5,770 nucleotides of DNA from Caldifarciminota bacterium UBA3073 (GCA_002366725.1 DFBT01000121.1:1-5770); one strand, 5' to 3'; shown: positions 1-4,566, numbered from the stretch's first letter. Notes: generated by a model not told the origin, from the sequence alone. Numbers and translations are program-made.

Positions 1-19
1 TATATAATCTGTGAACATC

Positions 20-39
20 CCTGCCTGACGGCAGGCAGG
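20..39. repeat. 20-bp palindromic element (CCTGCCTG/CAGGCAGG)
   Basis: Near-perfect palindrome CCTGCCTGACGGCAGGCAGG: an 8-bp stem with a 4-nt loop, ACGG. It is the exact reverse complement of 2635-2654. On the minus strand it lies between CAC(A) and GAT of the host repeat, the same position as in copy B. It has no T-tract, so it is unlikely to be an intrinsic terminator. Confidence 0.85.
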
Positions 40-49
40 TGTGCTCATC

Positions 50-68
50 CCTGCCTACCGCAGGCAGG
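50..68. repeat. 19-bp palindromic element, variant
   Basis: CCTGCCTACCGCAGGCAGG: a 7-bp stem (CCTGCCT/AGGCAGG) around ACCGC. It interrupts the first CACAGAT unit of copy A, a unit left intact in the copies at 2613 and 4473. Its left half, CCTGCCTACCG, recurs at 3972-3982 inside ispG, so the ispG element looks derived from this variant. Confidence 0.8.
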
Positions 69-120
69 CGTGGTTAATGCATATTTTGTGATTATATGTT
101 TGAGTTAGTCACTTAAGTAA

Positions 121-149
121 ATTATACTTCAAATTTCACGAGATGTCAA
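121..149 (-). promoter_or_regulatory. Consensus sigma-70-type promoter, leftward
   Basis: On the minus strand, TTGACA (149-144) is followed by exactly 17 bp and then TATAAT (126-121). Both hexamers match the bacterial housekeeping consensus perfectly. Transcription would start near 114 and run left, through repeat copy A and out of the window, so the gene it serves is not visible. An 8-bp inverted repeat, AAATTTCA (131-138)/TGAAATTT (157-164), straddles the -35 and could be an operator; that role is inference. Confidence 0.65.
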
Positions 150-173
150 GAAAAAATGAAATTTAAAATTTCC

Positions 174-201
174 TTGACTGCATAGGAAAGCTTCCTATAA
201 A
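174..201 (+). promoter_or_regulatory. Possible rightward promoter, divergent from the 121-149 site
   Basis: TTGACT (174-179), 16-bp spacer, TATAAA (196-201). It is back to back with the perfect leftward promoter, with the two -35 boxes 24 bp apart. A 7-bp inverted repeat, ATAGGAA (182-188)/TTCCTAT (192-198), fills the spacer and touches the -10, a position typical of repressor sites. Queuosine synthesis gene queH starts about 330 bp downstream, and a closer candidate promoter lies at 409-437, so the target of this one is uncertain. Confidence 0.4.
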
Positions 202-267
202 AATGTCAAGTTATTTTTTCAAAAAGTATACAAAAAGTCATAGTCTCTAATATGTGTCAGATGGAGA

Positions 268-353
268 TTGCTTCGGAGGTTGCTTCGGCTTCGCCTCGCA
301 ATGACATCCCTCGCAATGACATTCCTCGCAATGACATCCCTCACAATGACATT
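268..353 (+). repeat. 15-bp tandem repeat with TTGCTTCGG lead-in
   Basis: Four consecutive 15-bp units lie at 294-308, 309-323, 324-338 and 339-353. The consensus is CCTCGCAATGACATY; the last base alternates C/T/C/T, and the fourth unit has one G-to-A change. The C/T alternation suggests duplication of a 30-bp pair. The array is preceded by TTGCTTCGG twice (268-276, 280-288). From memory, TTGCTTCGG with CGCAATGACA resembles a dispersed intergenic repeat found in many bacteria. Short open frames on both strands here only translate the repeat (for example RDVIARNVIARDVIAR on the minus strand) and are not genes. Confidence 0.85.
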
Positions 354-408
354 ACTCCTGGTACCACAGTAATAAAAAGATCGGGGGCAATCAGCGTCCA
401 AATTTTCC

Positions 409-437
409 TTGACTTTTCACGCATTTTGTGGTATACT
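409..437 (+). promoter_or_regulatory. Probable queH promoter
   Basis: TTGACT (409-414), 17-bp spacer, TATACT (432-437): one mismatch from consensus in each hexamer with optimal spacing. Transcription would start near 444, giving a leader of about 80 nt before the queH ATG at 528. The leader carries a 7-bp tandem repeat and no clear Shine-Dalgarno sequence. Confidence 0.55.
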
Positions 438-461
438 TTATTTGTAATTTTTTTTGTTGAT

Positions 462-482
462 TTTACCGTTTACTATTTACTG
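462..482 (+). repeat. 7-bp tandem repeat (TTKACKA family)
   Basis: Three consecutive heptamers, TTTACCG, TTTACTA and TTTACTG, lie in the queH leader. The same heptamer family recurs before ispG (2851-2878) and, inverted as TTGACGA/TTGACTA, at the end of the glmU-like gene (5544-5599). Confidence 0.6.
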
Positions 483-527
483 CAGTTTCCCATTAATTAG
501 ACAATTAGAAATTAATCATTCTTGAAA

Positions 528-1055
528 ATGGTTCTTCTCCATATATGCTGTGCGCCCTGTGCAACTGCCTGCGTGGAGAGATTACGAGAGGACGGATATA
601 AGGTCACCGGATATTTTTACAATCCAAATATACAACCTCTTGAGGAATATGAAAAAAGATACAGAGAAGTAATTAAACTATCGGAATTAATGGTGTTTGA
701 ATTGCACGCGGGCAACTATGACTCTTTGAGATGGTTCGAGGAGATAAAGGGATTGGAAGATGAGCCCGAAGGGGGTAGGAGGTGTGAGGTCTGCTATAGA
801 TTGAGATTGGAAGAGACGGCGGCCCTCGCGAAAAAACTCGGTATTGGTCAGTTTACGACCACACTCTCGGTCAGTCCCCATAAGTGCTTTGATAAGATAA
901 GGCTCATCGGAGAGAAACTCGCACAGAGTTACAAACTTGTGTTTCTCCCCTACGATTTCAAGAAGAAAGACGGGTTTAAGAGAAGTGTAGAGCTGTCGAG
1001 GAAGTATAATCTGTACAGACAGAACTACTGTGGATGCGTGTTCAGCAAGGATTAA
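528..1055 (+). CDS. queH: Epoxyqueuosine reductase QueH (DUF208/COG1636 family)
   Basis: QueH reduces epoxyqueuosine to queuosine at the wobble position of tRNAs with GUN anticodons, the last step of queuosine synthesis. It is an iron-sulfur enzyme unrelated to QueG that does the same job. From the ATG the protein is 175 residues, normal for the family. Its N-terminus reads LLHICCAPC (Cys7, Cys8, Cys11). A CEVC motif follows at about 86-89, TTTLSVSPHK at about 110-119, and a C-terminal YCGC at about 168-170. This is the family's conserved cysteine set for metal-cluster binding. Start: ATG 528 puts only four residues before the HICC motif; in-frame TTG 522 would add two and cannot be excluded. 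Neither has a Shine-Dalgarno sequence. A promoter-like site lies at 409-437. No other queuosine gene is visible, so context adds nothing. Family assignment is confident. Confidence 0.93.
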   Translation: MVLLHICCAPCATACVERLREDGYKVTGYFYNPNIQPLEEYEKRYREVIKLSELMVFELHAGNYDSLRWFEEIKGLEDEPEGGRRCEVCYRLRLEETAALAKKLGIGQFTTTLSVSPHKCFDKIRLIGEKLAQSYKLVFLPYDFKKKDGFKRSVELSRKYNLYRQNYCGCVFSKD

Positions 1056-1073
1056 AGTTGGACGCAGATAATA

Positions 1074-1145
1074 AGCGTATCAGAGGATCAGTAGGTAGTG
1101 TATCAGATTATCAGCGTATCAGAATGAGACCCCGTCCAGGCGGGG
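1074..1145 (+). repeat. TATCAG repeats and GC hairpin after queH
   Basis: Three 8-bp units, GTATCAGA, TTATCAGC and GTATCAGA, lie at 1100-1123. AGCGTATCAGA occurs at both 1074-1084 and 1113-1123. They are followed by a hairpin at 1130-1145, CCCCG/CGGGG around TCCAGG. The hairpin has no following T-run on either strand, so I do not call it an intrinsic terminator. The 190-bp queH-murA spacer otherwise holds only the 10-bp repeat at 1201-1228. Confidence 0.6.
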
Positions 1146-1200
1146 CATGAATTCTGGTATTCGCTAATGCGTCCCGAAAATATAGAAGATTAGACAATGT

Positions 1201-1228
1201 AATCTGTGTGTATCTGCGGTAATCTGCG
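1201..1228 (-). repeat. 10-bp period CRCAGAT repeat before murA
   Basis: On the minus strand this reads CGCAGATTAC (1228-1219), CGCAGATACA (1218-1209), CACAGATT (1208-1201). The 10-bp period and core are the same as in the composite repeat at 4480-4509, so it belongs to the same family but has no palindrome insert. It ends 17 bp before the murA ATG and so forms most of the murA leader. GGACGCAGAT also occurs on the plus strand at 1060-1069, giving an inverted pair around the spacer. Confidence 0.7.
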
Positions 1229-1245
1229 TCCAGAAAAAATCAATT

Positions 1246-2496
1246 ATGTATAAGTTTGTTATAGAGGGCGGACATCGCCTTAGAGGCGAGGTGAGCATCT
1301 CGGGCTCGAAGAATGCCACGCTCCCAATAATTGCCGCAACACTTCTAACAGAGGGCACATCCGTTATTCACAATGTCCCACAGCTAAGGGATGTTGACGC
1401 AATGCTCGCCGTAATGGAGTATATGGGAGCGAGAATATCCCGGGAGAAGAATAAACTGGTGATCGATACGGGCAGGGTGAATAATCTCGAGGCACCTTAC
1501 GAACTGGTGCGAAAGATGCGCGCTTCCTTTCTCGTTACCGGGCCGCTCATTGCCCGTTTTGGAGAGGCAAATGTTGCGAGACCTGGAGGGTGTGCCATTG
1601 GTCCGAGACCCATAGATGAACATCTGAGTGGATTCGAGGCACTCGGGGTGGAGATCTCGGAGGAGCACGGATACATAATTGCAAAAGGCAAAAGTCTGAA
1701 GGGGACGGAGATCTATCTGTCTGAACGCTCTGTTACCGCAACCGAGAATCTCCTCATGGCTTCTACACTTGCCGAAGGAGAGACAAAAATCGTCAATGCC
1801 GCCACGGAACCGCATATCATTGACCTGATAAAGTTTCTGAATTCTATGGGTGCAAAGATAAAAGAGTCCGATGGAATCTTCCATGTGATCGGTGTGAGCA
1901 AACTCCATCCAGCGACCTATACCGTTATACCGGACTATCTTGAGGCGGGAACCCTTATGATAGCAACGGCTATAGCTAAAGGCGATGTATTTTTACGGGA
2001 GGCGGTTGCAGAGCATTCCTCGGCAGAGATATTAAAGCTGGAAGAGATGGGTGTAAGTATAAGAAAAGATGTCGGGGGTATATATGTGAAGTGTAACAAG
2101 AGACTTCGTGCCCGTGAGATAAAGACAGCTCCTTATCCGGGATTTCCGACGGACCTCCAGCCGCAGATATGTTCTTTGCTCTGCTTCGCAGACGGGACAA
2201 GTCTCGTGAAGGAAACGATGTACGAGGACAGATTTAATCACATAGCAGAGCTGCAGAGAATGGGAGCGGACATAAAAGTTGACGGCAGAACCATAGTTAT
2301 AAACGGGGTAAAAAAACTCGATGGTGCAGAGGTTATGGCGTCTGACATAAGATGTGGCGCCGCACTGGTTATTGCCGGTCTGGCAGCCAGTGGAAAAACA
2401 AAGGTGCTCCGTGTATACCACATCGACAGGGGATACGAAAGAATTGAGGAGAAACTTGCACGATTGGGAGCGGCGGTCGTCAGGGAACAAGCTTGA
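1246..2496 (+). CDS. murA: UDP-N-acetylglucosamine 1-carboxyvinyltransferase MurA
   Basis: MurA transfers enolpyruvate from PEP to the 3'-hydroxyl of UDP-GlcNAc, the first committed step of peptidoglycan synthesis in the cytoplasm. The 416-residue product is full length (family about 417-430). Visible landmarks are the N-terminal GSKNATLP with Lys22 and Asn23, RKMRAS at 89-94, and the active-site loop RPGGCAIGPRPID with catalytic Cys116. Because that residue is Cys rather than Asp, fosfomycin sensitivity is expected from family knowledge. PTDLQPQ carries the general-base Asp303, and IDRGYERIEEKL lies near the C-terminus. Together these span both domains of the EPSP-synthase-type fold. The start is the only ATG giving the standard MYKFVIEGG N-terminus. 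No Shine-Dalgarno sequence is apparent; the leader is mostly a 10-bp repeat. The short GlmU-like enzyme downstream would supply its substrate. Confidence 0.98.
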   Translation: MYKFVIEGGHRLRGEVSISGSKNATLPIIAATLLTEGTSVIHNVPQLRDVDAMLAVMEYMGARISREKNKLVIDTGRVNNLEAPYELVRKMRASFLVTGPLIARFGEANVARPGGCAIGPRPIDEHLSGFEALGVEISEEHGYIIAKGKSLKGTEIYLSERSVTATENLLMASTLAEGETKIVNAATEPHIIDLIKFLNSMGAKIKESDGIFHVIGVSKLHPATYTVIPDYLEAGTLMIATAIAKGDVFLREAVAEHSSAEILKLEEMGVSIRKDVGGIYVKCNKRLRAREIKTAPYPGFPTDLQPQICSLLCFADGTSLVKETMYEDRFNHIAELQRMGADIKVDGRTIVINGVKKLDGAEVMASDIRCGAALVIAGLAASGKTKVLRVYHIDRGYERIEEKLARLGAAVVREQA

Positions 2497-2525
2497 GGTG
2501 CAAGACCACAGAAAATCGGTAATCA

Positions 2526-2548
2526 GTCCATGCGGATCCTGCGGATAA
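2526..2548 (+). repeat. GGATCC-centred dispersed repeat, copy 1
   Basis: The element begins GTCCATGCGGATCC and ends with the core ATCCTGCGGATAA (2536-2548). An inverted copy with one substitution over 23 bp is at 4060-4082, and the 13-bp core recurs at 4587-4599. It is flanked by TAATCAG (2519-2525) and TGATCAG (2553-2559), as if inserted into an ATCAG-type repeat; similar ATTACTGG/GATGACCAG sequence flanks the inverted copy. Confidence 0.7.
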
Positions 2549-2612
2549 TCGGTGATCAGGTGAAAAATCACAAGTTGAACGAGTATCGCAGAGTAAAATA
2601 ACCTCAGATTAT

Positions 2613-2673
2613 GCATTAACCACAGATGAACACACCTGCCTGCCGTCAGGCAGGGATATTCACAGATTATATA
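2613..2673 (+). repeat. Composite intergenic repeat, copy B (one palindrome insert)
   Basis: GCATTAACCACAGATGAACACA (2613-2634, described by its ends) is followed by a 20-bp palindrome and then by GATATTCACAGATTATA. Removing 2635-2654 restores a sequence nearly identical to the uninterrupted copy at 4473-4510. It is inverted relative to copy A at 1-82. Confidence 0.88.
2635..2654. repeat. 20-bp palindromic element in copy B
   Basis: CCTGCCTGCCGTCAGGCAGG: an 8-bp stem with loop CCGT, exactly the reverse complement of 20-39. It sits between AACACA and GAT, which are directly adjacent in copy C. There is no duplication of flanking bases beyond what the host repeat already contains. Confidence 0.88.
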
Positions 2674-2695
2674 AAAGTCTTCAAGACTATGAGCG

Positions 2696-2712
2696 TTCAC
2701 CTTTCGGGTGAA
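2696..2712 (+). other. Short hairpin TTCACC/GGTGAA
   Basis: A 6-bp stem (2696-2701 with 2707-2712) encloses TTTCG. It is followed by A-rich then T-rich sequence, AAAGGGTTTTGATTTT. The T-run is too far from the stem for a standard intrinsic terminator. Its role is unknown. Confidence 0.35.
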
Positions 2713-2738
2713 AAAGGGTTTTGATTTTAACTTTTGTC

Positions 2739-2761
2739 CATACGGCCCTACGGCTCGTATG
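2739..2761. repeat. CTAC-loop hairpin (CATACG/CGTATG)
   Basis: Stem CATACGGCC and GGC(T)CGTATG with one bulged T, around the loop CTAC. The segment CCCTACGG-CTCGTATG is close to CCCTACGGACCCGTATG within the ispG element (3985-4001). GTCCATACGG (2736-2745) matches the start of the GGATCC-centred repeat read from 4082 leftward. It therefore looks like a member of the same palindrome family network. Confidence 0.55.
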
Positions 2762-2792
2762 AGATGCTGTGCATAAGTTCTTTATTGGTCTG

Positions 2793-2825
2793 TCTTGTGG
2801 CAATCTTGTGATAATCTCGTGGTTT
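2793..2825 (+). repeat. 11-bp tandem repeat
   Basis: Three units, TCTTGTGGCAA, TCTTGTGATAA and TCTCGTGGTTT, are contiguous with an 11-bp period, about one helical turn. The second and third overlap the weak TGTGATAAT promoter-like site upstream of ispG. Whether this is regulatory or simple repeat sequence cannot be told. Confidence 0.55.
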
Positions 2826-2850
2826 CTCAACGCATATTTTGGGATAACGC

Positions 2851-2878
2851 TTTACGATTAACCATTTACGATTCACGA
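2851..2878 (+). repeat. 7/14-bp tandem repeat immediately before ispG
   Basis: TTTACGATTAACCA is followed directly by TTTACGATTCACGA. Each 14-mer is two heptamers of the TTKACKA family seen at 462-482 and 5544-5599. The array's last base is the A of the ATG at 2878. That ATG opens only a six-codon frame (stop 2896-2898) overlapping the ispG start. Confidence 0.6.
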
Positions 2879-2890
2879 TGAAAATGTCTC

Positions 2891-4045
2891 ATGTCTAAAC
2901 TTAAAATGCAGCTAACGAAACAAATAAAAGTCGGGAATGTAAAGATAGGTGGTGGGGCTCCCGTATCCATCCAGTCTATGGTGAAGTCTCTCATAGAGGA
3001 TACGGACGGGGTTATAGAAGAGATACGGGAACTTGAGAAAGAGGGCTGTGATATCGTGAGGATTGCCCTTCCTACGAAAGAGTCGGTGAAGTATCTAAAA
3101 AAGATAAAAACGGTAACCCAACTGCCCCTGGTTGCCGATGTGCACTTCGACTACAGGATAGCACTTGAGGCAATAAAACAGGGTGTAGACAAGATAAGGA
3201 TAAATCCTGGCAACATAGGGGGGAAGGAGAGATTGAAGACGGTTGTGAAGCTCGCAAAAGAGCGCAATATCCCCATGAGGATAGGGGTGAACTCGGGTTC
3301 CGTAGAGAAAGATATAGAAAAGAAATATGGGCAGACACCCCGGGCACTCACGGAGAGTGTAAGGAGAAATGTGGAGATACTTGAGGATATGGATTTTACA
3401 GACATAGTAATATCCGCAAAATCGTCCAGCACCCTGTTCACGATAGAGACTTATCGAAGATTAAGGGAACTATTTCCATACCCTCTCCACATTGGTGTTA
3501 CAGAGGCGGGACTTCCCTTCGAGGGAACGATAAAATCTGCGGTGGGTATCGGTTCCTTGCTTTCCGATGGCATAGGAGATACCATAAGGGTTTCGCTCAC
3601 GGCGCCGTCTGTTGAAGAGGTGAGGGTTGCAAAGGAGATATTGTTCGCACTTGGGTTGAAAAAGAGGAATTTTGAGATAATATCCTGTCCCACCTGTGGG
3701 AGGTGCAGCGTCGATGTCGAAACTTTAGCCAGAGAGCTAAAAGAGAGGCTTTTGGAGCTGAAGGATGAGGGTCTTCCCCGCTTGAAAATAGCGGTTATGG
3801 GGTGCCTTGTAAATGGTCCAGGTGAGGCGAGAGATGCGGATTTCGGAATTACGGGCGGTAAGGGGAAGGGTATAATATTCAGAAGGGGTGAAGTTCTGAA
3901 AACGGTGAAAGAAGATGAACTTCTGGACACCCTTATAAACGAAATCCTACTTTTGAAAAAGAAATCACCACCCTGCCTACCGGTCCCTACGGACCCGTAT
4001 GGGCAGGCAGGCAAGACATTAAGGTACCAAGATTTTAGATTGTAG
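2891..4045 (+). CDS. ispG: 4-hydroxy-3-methylbut-2-enyl diphosphate synthase IspG (GcpE)
   Basis: IspG reduces methylerythritol cyclodiphosphate to HMBPP, the penultimate step of the MEP isoprenoid pathway, using a [4Fe-4S] cluster and an external electron donor. The 384-residue product is the compact bacterial type. An N-terminal TIM-barrel carries KVGNVKIGGGAPVSIQSM (13-30), VADVHFDYRIAL (81-92) and KIRINPGNIG (101-110). The C-terminal reductase-like domain carries SCPTCGRC (Cys266, Cys269) and MGCLVNGPGEA (Cys305, Glu312), the expected cluster ligands. The oddity is the tail from about residue 358. It extends past the usual end near 355 and is encoded by a palindromic element (3972-4011), giving SPPCLPVPTDPYGQAGK, then a short unrelated end. 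ATG 2891 is chosen; in-frame ATG 2906 is also possible. Neither has a Shine-Dalgarno sequence. panD starts 70 bp downstream. Confidence 0.97.
   Translation: MSKLKMQLTKQIKVGNVKIGGGAPVSIQSMVKSLIEDTDGVIEEIRELEKEGCDIVRIALPTKESVKYLKKIKTVTQLPLVADVHFDYRIALEAIKQGVDKIRINPGNIGGKERLKTVVKLAKERNIPMRIGVNSGSVEKDIEKKYGQTPRALTESVRRNVEILEDMDFTDIVISAKSSSTLFTIETYRRLRELFPYPLHIGVTEAGLPFEGTIKSAVGIGSLLSDGIGDTIRVSLTAPSVEEVRVAKEILFALGLKKRNFEIISCPTCGRCSVDVETLARELKERLLELKDEGLPRLKIAVMGCLVNGPGEARDADFGITGGKGKGIIFRRGEVLKTVKEDELLDTLINEILLLKKKSPPCLPVPTDPYGQAGKTLRYQDFRL
3972..4011. repeat. 40-bp nested palindrome inside the ispG coding region
   Basis: The outer arms CCTGCCT (3972-3978) and AGGCAGG (4005-4011) match the elements at 20-39, 50-68 and 2635-2654. 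Within them is a second hairpin, GGTCC (3982-3986) and GGACC (3991-3995) around CTAC, followed by CGTATGG. The left part CCTGCCTACCG is identical to the 50-68 element, so this looks like that variant with an inner palindrome placed in its loop. It is in frame with ispG and encodes part of the C-terminal tail. Confidence 0.8.
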
Positions 4046-4059
4046 ATAACTGATTACTG

Positions 4060-4082
4060 GTTATCCGCAGGATCCGTATGGA
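4060..4082 (-). repeat. GGATCC-centred dispersed repeat, copy 2 (inverted)
   Basis: On the minus strand it reads GTCCATACGGATCC and then the core ending TGCGGATAA. It differs from 2526-2548 by one base in 23. It occupies the ispG-panD spacer, which is otherwise ATCAG/CCAG-type sequence. It ends about 33 bp before the panD start. Confidence 0.7.
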
Positions 4083-4106
4083 CCGATGACCAGTGATTTT
4101 AACCTT

Positions 4107-4112
4107 GGGGGT
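4107..4112 (+). promoter_or_regulatory. G-rich ribosome binding site deciding the panD start
   Basis: GGGGGT lies 3-5 nt before the ATG at 4116. It is the only start in the window with a plausible purine-rich ribosome binding sequence. It supports 4116 over the upstream in-frame ATG at 4086, whose extra ten residues do not fit the PanD N-terminus. Confidence 0.5.
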
Positions 4113-4115
4113 AAG

Positions 4116-4472
4116 ATGCAAAGGATAATACTTAAGTCCAAGATTCACGGGATAACTGTCACTCATAAAGACCTCTACTATGAGGGTTCGATAGAAATTG
4201 ACGGGGATATATTAAAACGGGCAGATATGTACGAGGGAGAACTTGTGCAAGTTGTCAATGTCAATACGGGCGAGAGATTTGAAACTTATACGATAAACGG
4301 GGAAACCGGAAGCCGTATATGTGCATTGAACGGTGGGGCAGCAAGAAAGGGAGAAATAGGTGATAAGTTACTCGTTATGTCGTATTGTATTGTGGATTCG
4401 GGTAAGTTACCCGCCCATAAACCCGTGATACTCAAAATGAGTGATGGAAATGAAATGAAGAGCAAGAAGTGA
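4116..4472 (+). CDS. panD: Aspartate 1-decarboxylase PanD
   Basis: PanD decarboxylates L-aspartate to beta-alanine for pantothenate and coenzyme A. It is made as a proenzyme that cleaves itself at Gly-Ser to create a pyruvoyl cofactor. The product is 118 residues (family about 115-140). The cleavage site is Gly24-Ser25 in YYEGSIEID. Other conserved residues fall at the usual numbers: Lys9, Arg54, Thr57 and Tyr58 in TGERFETYTI, then NGGAARKGEIGDKLLVMSY. The exact match of Ser25 and Arg54 numbering, together with GGGGGT just upstream, supports ATG 4116 over the in-frame ATG at 4086. No other pantothenate gene is in view. A composite repeat begins directly after the stop codon, then a long hairpin. 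Confidence 0.96.
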   Translation: MQRIILKSKIHGITVTHKDLYYEGSIEIDGDILKRADMYEGELVQVVNVNTGERFETYTINGETGSRICALNGGAARKGEIGDKLLVMSYCIVDSGKLPAHKPVILKMSDGNEMKSKK

Positions 4473-4510
4473 CATTAACCACAGATGAACACAGATAGTC
4501 ACAGATTATA
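4473..4510 (+). repeat. Composite intergenic repeat, copy C (uninterrupted form)
   Basis: CATTAAC is followed by three contiguous 10-bp units, CACAGATGAA (4480-4489), CACAGATAGT (4490-4499) and CACAGATTAT (4500-4509). It begins at the base after the panD stop. It lacks palindromes, so it serves as the reference for the 'empty site' in copies A and B. Confidence 0.85.
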
Positions 4511-4516
4511 TTAGAA

Positions 4517-4566
4517 GTTAGTCTGTTAGTTGGATAGTTTGTTAGATGCTAACAAACTAACCAACT
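4517..4566 (+). repeat. 8-bp tandem repeat folding into an 18-bp hairpin after panD
   Basis: Four 8-bp units, GTTAGTCT, GTTAGTTG, GATAGTTT and GTTAGATG, lie at 4517-4548. Bases 4528-4545 then pair with 4549-4566 around an ATG loop (4546-4548) with a single A/A mismatch, giving a strong hairpin. TTTCTACTCTTGTCT follows, a weak T-rich tail. It could end or attenuate transcription after panD or protect the 3' end. The pairing is certain and the function is inference. Confidence 0.6.

Larger units (their letters stand above)
1..82 (-). repeat. Composite intergenic repeat, copy A (CACAGAT family with two palindrome inserts)
   Basis: Read on the minus strand, this stretch aligns along its length with the repeats at 2613-2673 and 4473-4510. 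All share a start GCATTAACCAC (ACATTAACCAC at 4473), CACAGAT units, and an end CACAGATTATA. The simplest copy (4473-4510) has three 10-bp CACAGATNNN units. Copy A is longer because a 19-20 bp palindrome sits in the first unit (50-68) and another in the second (20-39). It lies in opposite orientation to the other two copies. No coding potential is seen. The alignment is direct observation; the insertion history is inference. Confidence 0.85.
2497..2890. other. Repeat-packed spacer between murA and ispG, no gene
   Basis: These 394 bp hold no credible gene; the open frames on the minus strand are long only because they shadow murA. In order it contains a GGATCC-centred repeat (2526-2548), composite repeat copy B with a palindrome (2613-2673), a short hairpin AGTCT/AGACT (2677-2689), a hairpin TTCACC/GGTGAA (2696-2712), a CTAC-loop hairpin (2739-2761), an 11-bp tandem array (2793-2825) and a 7/14-bp array (2851-2878). 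A weak extended -10-like TGTGATAAT lies at 2807-2815, with TTGGTC at 2785-2790 at a poor 19-bp spacing. It might drive ispG but is not strong enough to call separately. No intrinsic terminator for murA is evident. Confidence 0.7.

Noticed and set aside
1..82. Insertion sequence ends or a transposase remnant
   Set aside because: The palindromes are about 20 bp with no coding sequence between them anywhere in the window, so no classical IS is supported.
294..353. CRISPR-like array
   Set aside because: The units are 15 bp and contiguous with no spacers, and no cas gene is present.
219..500. Short open frames on both strands across the 15-bp repeat (60 and 82 codons)
   Set aside because: Their protein sequence is just translated repeat (RDVIARNVIARDVIAR; PRNDIPRNDIP), there is no ribosome binding site, and they overlap the queH promoter.
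1130..1145. Intrinsic terminator after queH
   Set aside because: The CCCCG/CGGGG stem has no T-run on either strand.
2032..2700. 222-codon open frame on the minus strand across the end of murA and the spacer
   Set aside because: It is antisense to a clear MurA and crosses the composite repeat. The protein shows no recognisable domain, and its cysteine-rich composition is typical of an antisense shadow.
2696..2730. Intrinsic terminator before ispG
   Set aside because: The stem is only 6 bp, and the T-rich stretch begins several bases after it with AAAGGG between.
4086..4115. Upstream ATG for panD (ten extra residues)
   Set aside because: The extra residues do not resemble PanD N-termini. 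The ATG at 4116 has GGGGGT in front and places Ser25, Arg54 and Tyr58 at standard numbers.
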